DNA of 64,000 nucleotides, taken from the NCBI RefSeq assembly GCF_000002985.6, contig NC_003280.10:11714501-11778500 (forward strand). The letters run 5' to 3'. This stretch comes from Caenorhabditis elegans. Taxonomy: Eukaryota > Nematoda > Chromadorea > Rhabditida > Rhabditidae. Shown in pieces: positions 11,932-23,815 of this stretch (the stretch's first letter is position 1; every line of letters begins with the position of its first letter). A program made the translations under genes and the position numbers. The notes under the pieces were generated by a model that ran no database searches, was not told where the DNA came from, and saw nothing but the letters and a program-made list of their open reading frames with translations.

Positions 11932-12316
11932 AAATTAAATCATTTAACCTTTTTCCTTCAGTCATCGAACTGTTTATATAGCATACTTCCCCTTGTCACA
12001 GAATCTCATTGAATAAATAGTTGTATTCCTTTTTTTCCAGAAAAATTAATTTGAAACCGAAGTTTTACTCTGAAAATGGAAAAATAAATCGATTTCGCTT
12101 TGAAAACATAGCGACTTTTAAATAAATAAAGTTGGGTACGGTAATCGTGGCGAGACCCACGCAATAGAAAAATTCAACGCGCCTTCAAATGCGCGCGATT
12201 TTTAGAATTTTCAATTTTATAAAATTACCTCATTTTTAATATCAGTCATTTTTCCCGTGTTTTATTTCTTTCTACGCGAAATTTTCTTTCAAAATCATTT
12301 TCGACATTTTCAGAAA

Positions 12317-13826
12317 ATGAGCCGACGAGCAATTCTTCGTCTGCTGCTCGCGCTGCTCGCGTTCCACTCGGCTGCGGAGGCGGCTCACTCGCCCGTCGCC
12401 GAGGTTGTGGGAACCGAGCAGTACCTGCTCATCGCGCAGCAGGACAACTACAGATTCGCCGAAGCGAACGTAGAAGCGGGACAATGCCCGCGGGTCATGG
12501 AATCCCCGAAAAGGTTTGTTTTGCCGGAAAATTTCGAAAATAATTTAACAAATGTTAATTTTCAGCGAGCCTATTCCCTACCGCTTTGTCGGCGTTCACC
12601 TGGTCCGAGATCCGGATGGCATCCATGCGCCGAGGGTGTTGACTGTCACAGAAGACAGTCTCACCTACAATATCAAGATCACGGATTTGCATGTATGCTT
12701 ATTATAGTGGTTGAAGTGTTGAATTTCGTATTTTTTAGATGTCGAATGGCTTCGAGAAGAACTCCGGGAAGCGGGAGGAGAACATTGGGTCAAGAGAGTC
12801 GATCTACCGCGAAGACGGGGCTCGAGGAAAGGCGAAGAGAAATCTGGCCCGTTCAATGTTCGACACGACTCGACACATGCTTTACCTGGACTTTTCAGCT
12901 CCTCCATTCTACGATATCGAGCAAATTTACTTGCATGGCATTTTCAGCGGTAATCACTTGCTTAATAAGCCTGCCTTTTAATCATAATTTTTTATTTTCA
13001 GATCGATTCGACAAGCTGCACATCGCAAAGTACACTGGCCACGCTGTGAATGGACTGTTCGATTGGGTCGAGGATCCATACACCGATGCAGTTTACTACA
13101 AGGAGCGAATTAATGGCCACGTGGAGATGTTCCAAGCAAAAATCAAAGATGTCGTGCCGATTATCACCGGAAAAATGGCTGGACGACGAATCGAAAATTC
13201 CTTGTTGAGCGGCGAACTCCAAGGTGTCTCGAACGGAGTATTCTACGAGACGAGTGTGAGAGATGTCAACGAAACGCATCAGACCCTGTCCTCAACGCTG
13301 ACAACACTCGATTCGGAATGGAGTATCACTTGTAACGCGGAGACGATTTACAGTGTTGTTCCGAAGACCAACAAGCTCCTCATCATCAGGTTTTGAAGAA
13401 ATCATCGATCTTCGAATTTAATATTCATAATTTCAGGGCCAACGATTATTGCATGTTGAGAGATGGAAAGAATTACAACAAGGAGAGCTGTGAAAACGAG
13501 CAGGCAGACTACCTGGCTCGCAATAATCCGTCTGAGGTGAGCTGGTTGTGTTGAAGAAATTTATAAATTAAATATATTTCCAGACCGACAGCAATGTGAA
13601 CGCGATGATGTGGCTGATCGTGTTCTGCGTCGTCTTAATCCTTCTCGTGATTCTCCAGTGCGTCTACATCTTTTGGCTCCGATCGTCCTTTGTCTCGGCT
13701 GACGAGGCCTCTCATCATCAGGATCAGGAGACTGAAGCCTCCATCTTCATCGCGAAACAGCGCAGCTTCCCAGCGAGTTTCCATGAGCCAGGACTTTTGG
13801 ATGTCTCCGTCGACAAGTGGAATTAA
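12317..13826 (+). CDS. Type I single-pass membrane protein, uncharacterised
   Basis: Exons 12317-12513, 12566-12692, 12739-12949, 13002-13389, 13437-13536 and 13584-13826 join in phase to 421 residues. The N-terminus is a signal peptide (RRAILRLLLALLAFHSAAEA). The luminal or extracellular part has few cysteines and no domain I recognise. Near the C-terminus, residues about 345-370 form one transmembrane helix (MMWLIVFCVVLILLVILQCV), followed by a cytosolic tail of about 50 residues rich in acidic residues and Ser. The ATG is preceded directly by CATTTTCAG, a good trans-splice acceptor, which supports this start. Codon use is intermediate. It lies 385 bases downstream of ldh-1 on the same strand, too far for a typical operon. 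It could be a lysosomal or cell-surface glycoprotein, which is inference only. Confidence 0.8.
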
Positions 13827-14578
13827 ATCATTTTTATTTGAATTTATAGCATTCTCGTTCTTTTTCAATCTTTTCTAGCCTTCTATCCTTCTAGACACTA
13901 GACACTGTCATATTCTCATCTCATAATTTTTAATTTTTTACTTTTTTTTTTGTCACATTTCCTAGCACTTTCTGTTTCTTTTTTTTATATAAAATTAAAT
14001 ATTCCGCATTTTTATTTGTTTTAATTAATGATCTTTATCTTAACGTTGTTTATTCACCAACACTATTTTATTTTTGTATTCGAGTTTTCGAGACGCATCG
14101 ATCACGTTTCTCCAAGTGCACACGGGTCAAATGGTGGGCAGTTGCAGGTCTCTCCACGTGCTGTGGCCGTCTCTTAGTCTCTTGCACTATCACTTTTCCC
14201 ACTCTCTGACTCTTTTTTATTTCTTTTTCTTCTTTTTTTGCTGAGAGAGAGAGAAAAGCAACTGTTCTTCTTCTTCTGTCCTATTTGCCACTCCTCCCGT
14301 CGTCTTATCAACAGCATTGAAACTTCAAAAACTCGCAGATAGAGCTTTTAACCTTTTAATTTTCAATGTTCGCGTGTATTTTGTGGCTTATTTTATTTAT
14401 TTCTTAGTTCAAAATTCGAAACGTGATCAGTAATGTTTAGTTTTCATTCATTTCGCATTATCCGAATCGTCAGAACCACCACGCGACCGCCCATCTCTTG
14501 TGATTTTCAATTTTTCTTCTCGTGCGTTTTCAGTCATTATCTTCTAATTTTCAGCTCTAAAACTTGCGGTACCCCAGA
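13827..14578. other. Intergenic region, likely alh-8 promoter
   Basis: This is the 750 bases between two same-strand genes. It holds T-rich and CT-rich tracts (around 14200-14285) and ends with TTTCAG acceptors at about 14534 and 14554, upstream of the alh-8 ATG. These are good candidates for spliced-leader addition. No ORF is supported. Confidence 0.5.
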
Positions 14579-16533
14579 ATGTTGTCTCGTCTTGCTCGTG
14601 TTCAGGTAGGAGTTTCTTTTTATAATATTTTTTAACAAAAAATCGTGTACTTCACACATCACTTGCAGTCTGTGCGACAGTTGTCGTATGGGGTGACACA
14701 TTGAAAAAGAAAACGAAAATCAAACAATCAAAACTTCAAAACTTCAAATAATATTCTAATTTCAGCCAAAATGCCAACAGCTCGCCCACTTCAGCACATC
14801 GAAGTCTGCTGCCGCCGCACCAGTGAGTTTCAGGCTTGATCTTAAGTTTCCAAATCCAAATTCCATAATTTTTCAGACTGTCAAGCTGTGGATCGATGGA
14901 CAAGCTGTTGAATCGAAGACCACCGACTTCGTGGAGCTCACCAATCCAGCCACCAACGAGGTCATCGCTATGGTGCCAAACGCCACCCAAGCTGAGATGC
15001 AAGCCGCTGTTGACTCGGCCAAGAATGCCTTCAACACCTGGAAGAACACGTGAGTCTTGAATCCCGTGTGATCTTTTTTTTTTATTTCAATAATAGAAGT
15101 TTCCAGATCCCCACTGACCCGTCAACAATGCATGTTCAAACTTCAAGCCTTGATCAAGAGAGACATGAAGAAGCTCGCTGAGAGCATCACCATTGAGCAA
15201 GGAAAGACCCTTCCAGATGCCGAGGGAGACGTCAGCAGAGGTCTTCAGGTCGTCGAGCACGCTTGCTCCGTTCCATCCCTGATGATGGGAGAGACCCTTC
15301 CAAATGTCTCTCGCGACATGGACACCCACTCCTACAGAATCCCACTTGGAGTCACCGCCGGAATCTGTCCATTCAACTTCCCGGCTATGATCCCATTGTG
15401 GATGTTCCCAGTCGCCTTGGCCACCGGAAACACTATGGTCATCAAGCCATCCGAGCAGGATCCAGGAGCAGCTCAGCTTCTTGTCGAACTTGCCAAGGAG
15501 GCCGGAGTTCCAGATGGATGTGTCAATATTATTCACGGACAGCACTCTGCTGTTAACTTTATCTGCGATAACCCAGATATCAAGGCTATCTCATTTGTTG
15601 GAGGAGATGCTGCTGTAAGTTTTTTTGAATTTGTTTTTTATGAACATTAATCAATTTTCATGATTTTTTCAGGGAAAACACATCTACGAGCGTGGAGCCA
15701 AGAACGGAAAGCGCGTCCAATCCAACATGGGAGCCAAGAACCACGGAGTCATCATGGCTGATGCCAACAAAGAACAGACCCTCAATCAGCTCACCGCTGC
15801 CGCCTTCGGAGCCGCCGGACAACGCTGCATGGCTCTCACCACCGCTGTGCTCGTCGGAGAAGCTCGCGCCTGGCTCCCAGAACTCGTCGAGAAGGCCAAG
15901 AACTTGAAGGTCAACGCTGGATGGAAGCCGGATACCGACATCGGACCACTGATCTCCAAGCAATCCAAGGCCCGTGTCCTCCGTCTTATCGAGAGTGCCA
16001 AGAAGGAGGGAGCTCAGGTTCCACTTGATGGATCCAATATCACTGTTCCAGGATTTGAGAATGGAAACTTCGTGGGACCAACGATTCTCGCTGGAGTCAA
16101 GCCAAATATGACTTGCTACAGAGTAAGATTTTGTTTTTTTTTAAATTTGTTTAATTTAATATTTAATTTTTTGTAGGAAGAAATCTTCGGCCCAGTCCTT
16201 GTCGTCATGGAGGCCGAGAACTTGAACGAGGCCATCGAAATCATCAACAACAACCCATACGGAAACGGAACGGCCATCTTCACCAGCAACGGAGCCACCG
16301 CCAGAAAGTTCACCAACGAAGTCGATGTCGGACAAATCGGAATCAACGTGCCAATCCCAGTTCCACTCCCAATGTTCTCGTTCACCGGCTCGCGTGGTTC
16401 ATTCCTCGGAGATCTCAACTTCTACGGAAAGGCCGGAATCCAGTTCTACACTCAATGGAAGACTGTCACTCAATACTGGAACGAGTCGCTCACCGAGCTG
16501 AAGCCACAAATGTCGTTCCCACAGCTCAAGTAA
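14579..16533 (+). CDS. alh-8: Methylmalonate-semialdehyde dehydrogenase (acylating), mitochondrial
   Basis: Exons 14579-14605, 14766-14822, 14877-15049, 15107-15614, 15673-16122 and 16177-16533 give 523 residues. This aldehyde dehydrogenase (ALDH6 family) converts methylmalonate semialdehyde, plus NAD and CoA, to propionyl-CoA in valine and pyrimidine catabolism. The N-terminus ([18 protein letters not shown]) is basic and Ser/Ala-rich, a typical mitochondrial presequence, and is encoded across two tiny first exons. The enzyme core starts at about residue 29. The nucleophilic cysteine is Cys307 in [10 protein letters not shown], the signature specific to the ALDH6 subfamily. The family's C-terminal [17 protein letters not shown] segment is intact. 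Codon bias is strong, suggesting high expression. It converges on a minus-strand gene whose stop lies about 190 bases away. Confidence 0.95.
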
Positions 16534-16725
16534 ATTGAAATTCTGTGAATTCTGAATTCTCTCATCCATCCCCACACACAATCACTTCTTGGTTCTTTTA
16601 TTCTTGTTCAATAACGTTTATTGCCATGGTTTTTTGCAACCTCTCATTTCTTGTTTGTTCATATATAATACACATTTTATCATAAAAGTGACGATTAGAC
16701 CCGTAAATGGAATGGGGGAAAATAA

Positions 16726-17870
16726 TCACAGTTCAGAGAGAATCGTATTCGAATGATTGAAATCATAATCAAAACGTGGATAGTAACTATTCGGATCGGC
16801 AATCTGTTTATCATTCCGTTTGGAACGAGCCGCCGTGGGTTCGTCGATTTCCAAATCCGATTCCTCATCCTCCTCACTATTTGAAGTTGGATCTAGCGTG
16901 ACGGCGATTATGATTATACCTGGAAAATATAAAATATTATTGGGACGTAGAAAAAATGCCCAATCAACGTGAAAACGCCCTCCACGGCAAATTGAAAACG
17001 CTCCGCCTCCTAACCGTGGGTCTCATTAGGTATTCTACCAAAATTCAGCATTTTCAATTAGCTTCAAGTGGTAACTTTCAAGTTACCAGTTTTTCCTAAC
17101 GAGACCCAACTATTTGAGGCGGAGCGGTTCCAATTGGCCGTGGAGCGCATTTTCTGCGTCTTCATAATAATCTAACCTGTGATAAGAAGAGCAACACTGA
17201 TAAGTGATACGATAAGCACCAATGCTACCGAAACGGACATCGACTGTGGTGCATTGTTGTTGAATGGACTGGCGACCGTCGGCGACGGGATCGCGCTGTC
17301 CAGAATTCGGCGGGCTTCCTCGTCTGAAAAAATATTTTGAGGAATATTGTTGAATTTTGTAATTTTTTCACCAAAAAATACGGTACTGCTAGGGTCTCGA
17401 CGCGACCGGAAGTTTTCTGCAGGAAAATTGTGTGCGCTTTTAAAGACTACTGTAGTTGTGAAATTCTCGCTGAATTTTTCAAAATCGTATTTTTCATAAA
17501 ATATTGATATATTTCAGATTTTGTAAAAATTCATTTGCGAAGATTGCGAAATAACGGGAAATGGGTTACTGTAATTTTAAAGGTGCATACTTTTTGTTGG
17601 GTAGATTTGAAAATATTTTGATCGCGTCGAGACCTTTTTTTTATGAAAAAACGTAATAACTTATAATTTTCGATGTTTTTTTAACTCTAAATAAGTTTTA
17701 TAAAATTTTGCGCCTTTAAACAACTGGTTACTATAACGAAATTTCGAAAAAAGCCTACCATTTGCATCAAAAGCGATCACAATTTTGGAATTCGCATGTG
17801 AGACGGCCAAATAAATGAAGGCGACAAAAATGAAACAGGTCAGTAGAATAATACGAACCACGCAACGCAT
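16726..17870 (-). CDS. Small membrane protein with signal sequence and one TM helix
   Basis: Minus-strand exons 17759-17870, 17177-17323 and 16726-16919 join in phase to 150 residues. The N-terminus is a signal peptide or anchor (VVRIILLTCFIFVAFIYLAV). Residues 38-60 are polar. A strong membrane helix follows (VSVALVLIVSLISVALLITG, running on into IIIIAV) and bridges exons 2 and 3. The C-terminal tail of about 55 residues begins with an acidic Ser-rich cluster (SNSEEDEESDLEIDE) and then becomes Tyr/Asn-rich. I do not recognise the family; a small type I receptor-like or trafficking protein is possible. Intron 2 contains a long foldback element and intron 1 a palindromic MITE-like copy. It converges with alh-8. 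Confidence 0.7.
16943..17162. repeat. Foldback (hairpin) element within an intron
   Basis: The left arm carries 'ccctccacggc', 'gctccgcctc' and 'gggtctcattagg'. The right arm carries the inverses 'cctaacgagaccc', 'gaggcggagc' and 'gccgtggagcg' in mirror order, giving a stem of roughly 90 bp per side. It sits wholly inside intron 2 of the 150-aa membrane-protein gene. Confidence 0.65.
17374..17645. repeat. Palindromic MITE-like element within an intron
   Basis: It begins 'aatacggta' then 'gggtctcgacgcgac', has 'gtgtgcgcttttaaagactactgtag' inside, and ends with 'ttactgtaattttaaaggtgca' and 'cgcgtcgagacc'. It belongs to the same family as the copies at 8.0, 9.0, 10.4 and 27.4-28.0 kb, but its second half is more diverged. 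Confidence 0.6.
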
Positions 17871-18504
17871 TCAATCATGAGCAGGTGCTGAATGTTATGA
17901 CGATCAATCTGGAAATTGAGATGGAATTTTAGGGAAACAAAATGAATTATATCTCCTTTCCCATTGTAGGTAATAAAAAAATGTAGAAAATGTAGAAAAA
18001 ATTGTGTACTACATTTTTCCAGTTGACAGTTTTTGTCTACCTAGCCTGGCAATAAAGTTATGAGCGTTTGAAGACAAGAAGAATTTGTCATACGAGAGAG
18101 GGGAAAGGCCGTCGTCGATACATAATGAATATTGGCCCAATCAATTCGGAAGTCCCTACTTCGCATACAAAACATATGGACTCGTCGAAGCAGAACGGGA
18201 CTGCTCAACTCGGAGCACACATGCACACAGAGCAGGAGAGAGTCCATTAATTTTGCGGCGGGCGCCTCGCCTTTTTCTCTTTTCTCCTTTTTCCCTAAAA
18301 CATTCTCGACTAATGATGAATGGGAATGACAGGAGAGAATGCAAATCCGTTCGGGAAAATGGGATTTTTGGAAGAAAATTGGGTACGGGTACTGTAGCTT
18401 CTAATCCTAGGTTATTAGGGAAAAAACGGGGCTCTGTAATTTGTTTTTCAATTTTTAGAATAAGGAAAATAAGAAAATAATTAGGATCTGTATTAGGCTT
18501 TTGA

Positions 18505-18640
18505 CATAGGCTAGGCTTACGATTACGTTTGGGCTTGGGCTTAGTCTTAGGCTTAGGGTCAGGCTTAGGCTTAGGCTTAGGCTTAGGCTTAGACTTAGGC
18601 TTAGACTTAGACTTAGGCTTGGGCTTAGGCTTAGCAATGA
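18505..18640 (+). repeat. Interstitial telomere-like repeat (TTAGGC variants)
   Basis: Successive hexamers of the TTAGGC type, in variants TTAGGC, TTAGAC, TTGGGC and TTAGTC, run for about 130 bp. At least five are consecutive TTAGGC-type units near 18568-18600. TTAGGC is the telomere repeat of C. elegans, so this is a decayed interstitial telomeric tract. Confidence 0.8.
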
Positions 18641-21479
18641 AGCCGACGATAAGGTAAATTTATATAAAAGCCAATGTTATAAAACTCGGCCACTGTCTTT
18701 TTGTGGCTGTTAAAAAATCTATGTGGCCGCGAAAAAAATTAGTGGCCGAGTTTTTCTTTCTTTCACAAAACTGATATCAAGTTCCTGTTTTCTCAAGTTG
18801 CTAAATTGCCATATTTTCGCGGACACGTAGCATTTTATTAGTGGGCGTGGCCAAACGAGACTCCAAATGCCGTTTTTGTTTTGGCCTGGTAATCGCAATC
18901 CCGTCGGGCCGCGGAAGTGAAAACTCGGCCACAATATTTGCTTTTTGTAATCAGTCAAAAAACTCGGTCATCGATTTTATTTGCGGCCCCGTAAGTGGTG
19001 AGTCCAAAGCGAAAAGTCGGGAAAGTGCAAGAAGCGAAATTAATTTAATAAAAAAAAGGGACAGAGTTCATCAAATTGAAAATTCGATAGACTGACAAAA
19101 ATGACTTTTTTTGAGGAATAGGAAATAAAAGTTAATTAAAAAAGTTTAGAGCTTTTGCGAAATGGCCGAGTTTTCGCATGAACACGCACTTTTCAGCAGA
19201 AAAAAGTACAGACTAATGGAAAAATATTCAAATTGTTCGCACGCATGTGTAGGAGTATTTCCGATAATTGTGTCAAAAATCATATGCAACTTTAGGTTTC
19301 AAAAATTTCCAAAAATATATGAAAACTTCCGAAGAAAAATTTAAATTTCCAATGAGAACATTTCAAAAATTCTGCAAAAAAACCGGAAACCCCCGCTCGG
19401 AAGTTGTGATATCTGCAGTTCGCAACAAAAAATAGATAGCTCCACGCCCTTCCATTTCCGGCGGCGGGAAATTGAGTTTGAGTTGTTTTGGAATAGGAGG
19501 AGGAGATGAGAATAGACATACAGATAATGATCATGTTCTTTTAGTTTTTTAGTTCGGGGTTTTCGGCGATCTAGGCATACTGATAAGGTTATATACATTT
19601 TGGAAACTGACTCGGCCATTTGGGAAATTTCAAAGTTATTGCCAAAATAGTGAGTGTTCGAAAAATTAAGTTTTATATTTAATTAGGAAATCATGTGCAT
19701 ATTTATAATAATGATTACTTTATTTTATTTTAATTGTTTTAATTTTGTGATTAATATTTTGTTAGTTTGTTTTGGAGATAAATTATTTTAAATTAGAAAA
19801 AGCACATAATCGGCCCAATTTTCTCCGAAAAATTTTCATATCTGGTCAGTGGAAAAAGTTATCAAAAAGTTGCCAACTAAGTAATTGTTGCAAATTTAAT
19901 TTTAAATAGTTTGATAGTTATTATTTTTTTACAAAAAATTTAAGCACAAATATCATATTATAACGTTCCAAAAATTGAGTATTTTTAAACAAAATTTTTA
20001 CAAAAAATTGACACCAGATTCCAAAAAAATCAAAGCTAAAAACGTAGACCATCCTACAAAGAAAACCTTTGAGATAAAGTAGAGATAGTTCTAAAAAATT
20101 GCTCCAAAAAAGTGCATAAAATTGGTTGCAATTCAATCCTCCCACTCTTCTAGAGTGTCTCAGTGAGTGTCGATTTTGTAACTCGATAATACAAGGACAC
20201 CGAGCACAGAATGACCACTTTTTGGAGTTTTCTAAGCTTAAACTTTCATCATGAAAACTGCATTACAAAGTAGGTACGTGAAATATTCAAGATGGACAAG
20301 AATTTTGAGAGTAAATAAAGAAAAGGAGCAGAAGATGATGATGAGGAATATGGAAAAGAAGAAGATGAAGCCAGGGGGTATATGGGAAAGAGAGAAAGGA
20401 GGTTAATGACATTTGAAGGAGGAGCAGAGGTTCTCTCAATTGTGGTAAAAGCATTTTTTGGAAAGAGAGAGGGATGGGATTTAGTTAGGATGAATATATA
20501 TTGGTATATTGGTGATTACCGAAAAATTTTAATTCTAAAAACACATTTTACCGCGCCCGGAAAACGCCTCCGAAATAAAATAAATTGTTTTTGAATTTTT
20601 GTCCAGTTTTCAACAAATTTTTAAAATCTCAATTATCGCCGAAAATTTTCCTTGCCAATTTTTTTCTGAAAAACTAGGAGCTTTATTGCGAGGTTTAAAA
20701 AATCCGAAACCAGGGTTTTTCGCGTTCTATATTATTTTCATAAATTTCATTATTGACGTCTAGCTGAATTCCCCCAATTCGTTTGAAAAAACGCAGGCTT
20801 AATTCCGAATAAAATTTCAGACAAAAACAGGGAAATGAATTTAACTAGAATTTTTGGAAATTACCAAACAAAATTGAGTTAACACTAATTGAGAGTTAAT
20901 GCGAGCAATACACAAATAAAGTACAAAAAGTGAAAAAAGGTAAGTCGGCACAAGTAACCAATCGCCAAAGTAAACATTCTACTTATTTTCCCTTTTCTAC
21001 AAATTCTACGCTTTTATAACTAGAAGTAAATTTACTATTTTGGAAACTGAAAATATCAAAAATTTTGAAAACTGAAAAAAATAACTGAAAAAAATAAATT
21101 AAAACCAATTTTGGGATCTCTTCTAAATATATTCATTTGTAATTTGAGCTGTACAGGCAGTTTTTTCTATCTCAAAACATGTTTTTTCCTTTTTTTTTTG
21201 ATAGAAGGATTTAGATGCCCAAATTAGAAAATTGTACTTCAATATTTAAGCTACTGCATCCCAAAAAATGTGCAATGAGAATATAATTCATGGAACGAGA
21301 TTAGTTATGAAGAGTAATGATGTGTTCGCCGGGACAGAGAGTTAAAGAAAAATGTGCATGTGAAAACAAGTGTCAATTGGGAAAAAAGAGGAAGTAATTT
21401 TGTTCGTTTTTATTTGTAGATTCCGGGAAAAGTAAGATATGCTGCGGGGTTCCACGAGGCCGGGGAACACAAAATACTT

Positions 21480-22015
21480 ATTAGGAAATTCTAGCCCATC
21501 ATCAAGAAGTTCAAGCTTTCCTGGAAACCCGAGTCCTCTTCAAATTGAATATTAAAGAAAATGGAAGGACAAAATGCCAATATTGGAACTCTATCCAGAA
21601 ATCTAGGCCGTCTTTGAAACTTTGGCCTCTTGTTAGGTTGTTTTCAAATTTCTAGATCATCCGTAGGATTTTTGAAACATTTCCCTCGTATAAATCTTAA
21701 ACTTCTAGGCTATTCTAGGTCATAAGAATCTAGGCCATAACTGGTATTTCAGACTAATTTACAAGCCTTTCACAAAACTTAGGCCCTCTCCGAAATTCTA
21801 GGTTATCTGAATAGTACTAGTTCCTATGTCATTTCCTTAAATATTGGCCATTTCAAAATACCAGATAACAACCAAAATTGTAAGCCATTTTCGAAATTGT
21901 GGGTCTTTTCAAAACTTAGGACGTCGGGAGGTCTTTTTCTAATAGTAAGCCATGTCAGAAATTTTAAGTAGAATTATTTCAGATTATTTTTAAACAATAC
22001 TAGGCAATTTACGAT
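21480..22015. repeat. Degenerate short tandem array
   Basis: A loose unit of about 35-45 bases built round 'tctaggccat-tttgaaa-tt' recurs through the stretch with heavy divergence. Variants such as 'ctaggccgtctttgaaac', 'ttaggccctctccgaaattctaggtt' and 'taagccatttt-gaaattg' are seen. There is no coding potential. Confidence 0.5.
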
Positions 22016-22041
22016 ATTGCAGTCTTTCCTAAAATAGTAGA

Positions 22042-22080
22042 CGTCTTAAACTTAGTGGAAAATTCACTAAGTTTAAGACG
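22042..22080. repeat. Perfect 16-bp inverted repeat with 7-base loop
   Basis: CGTCTTAAACTTAGTG is followed by a GAAAATT loop and then its exact complement. No T-tract or gene context suggests a function. Confidence 0.7.
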
Positions 22081-23619
22081 ATTTTTATGCTAAACTGAGC
22101 AACATTGAAAACCAAAAACTTTAATTCAATATTCAAATTTAATCCGATTTTCTATAATCCACCAGTTTTAAAGTTTAAAAAACCAACAACGTAATGAATT
22201 CATATGTTCTGTAAGGCTCACAAAATAAAGACCACTTGGCAAATTCTCTGCTAAAACAAATTACACTTGTCCAGCTGGTTGGAGGAATTGAATGAACGAG
22301 AGTGAGAGAGTGGGCGAACCGGAAGATTTTAGTGCAAAAAGATTTCGAGATTACAATCAAGCTGGATCGGGCCTCAAAAAAAAACTTCTGAGGAGATGGA
22401 AGATACGAAGCGTGTGTTTGGAATTTTGCCGGGAAAACTTTTACATCTTTCGAGGAGTTACAGTACACTGAAGCATCATATTTTACGCGCAAGTCGTTCT
22501 ACCTTCCAGGCATAATAGTTCTGAGGAAAAAACATTTGATGAAAAGCGTCAAACACCAACGCCTTCTTTCAATATGTTCAACAATGCCATGAAAACCAAC
22601 ATGACAAAAGACGCCGAATCTGACTGAGTCACCAAGAAAAAGGTGAGAAAATATTGAAAAATGGAAATATTCAGCAAACTATTGTTGGGGAAGGGTATCA
22701 AGTATGATGCCGAGGGGTCGATTTTTGCACAGTTTTCTAGCAATACACTGGAATTGACGCACACATTTTTTTGGATTTTATTCTCGCAATCAGAAAAAAC
22801 AATATTTTTGCGGTTTTAAGACAAGTTCTTGAGTGAAAATGTTAGAAAAATATGTTTTGCAAAAAGCAAAAGATGAAAGTTTTGTGGCGGGAAAATCAGG
22901 AAAATCATGAGTGATTGACAAACAAGCTAATTGATGAAAGATATAAAGATATAATCCATAGTGTCATAGTACTCATTCTCTTCATATCGACTATTACAAA
23001 GTGTATGACAGAATCCTCTCTCTCTCGTCGTCATTGTCATAGAGAGACCGGTTTTTCACTCCCAAGGACCTGCGTCTCTTCAGGATTACCCACTCTCTCG
23101 TCGGTTCTTCGAGGCTTGCCCAACTTTTTGACAATCTTTCGGTAGAATGGTGATGATGATGATCATCATCGAAAAATAGTTTCAAAGTAAATTGTATAGA
23201 ATTAGAAAAGTAAAAGAAATGAAGAAAGTGTTGAGAGATGCTTCAAAACATGTTTTTATGGGGTGCCGCTCAGGGATTTGGGTTTGTCGGAATTTGAAGT
23301 TGAGACGGGATTTTGTTTGAACAAATCATGGTGAAGATTTTCAATTTTTCTAAAGATTTTATATGTTTCAGTCCAAGTTCTGGGGGGGGGGACACTTTGA
23401 GATGAGCTTATAAAAAAAATATATATTCAAAATCTGAAATTTCAGAAAGAATACTTTTTTTGTTTTCTGATTGCACAATTTTTCAGCCTTTCGATTGCGA
23501 TTGTTTAGCTGAAATTTATTTAATTTTCTTTATAAATATACTTTAACATTCCTTGAACATTAACAAAAATTATTAAAAACTTGAAAAAACTAAAAAAAAA
23601 CCAACCTCCAACCTTAAGC

Positions 23620-23815
23620 TTACGTTATAATTAAGCCTAAGTAGAGCTTAAACCTAAGCCTAAGTCTAAGCCTTAGTCTAAGCCTAGTCCTAAGTCTTAG
23701 ACTAGGCCTAAGCGTAAACCTGAGCCCATACTTAGCCTTAGCCTATGCCTAAACCTACACCTAAGCCTAAGACTAAGCATAGGCTTGATCTTAAGCCTAA
23801 GCCTAACCCTAAAAT
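23620..23815 (-). repeat. Interstitial telomere-like repeat, reverse orientation
   Basis: Many CCTAAG/CCTAAA/CCTAGT-type hexamers (GCCTAAGCCTAAG and variants) run for almost 200 bp. This is the complement of the TTAGGC-type tract at 18.5 kb, so the two tracts face each other about 5 kb apart. The units are heavily mutated. Confidence 0.75.

Noticed and set aside
18455-18637. Ser/Leu repeat ORF on the minus strand
   Set aside because: Direct translation of the TTAGGC-type repeat.
22175-22492. 105-aa minus-strand frame
   Set aside because: No homology recognised, no neighbouring exons and no trans-splice acceptor near the start.
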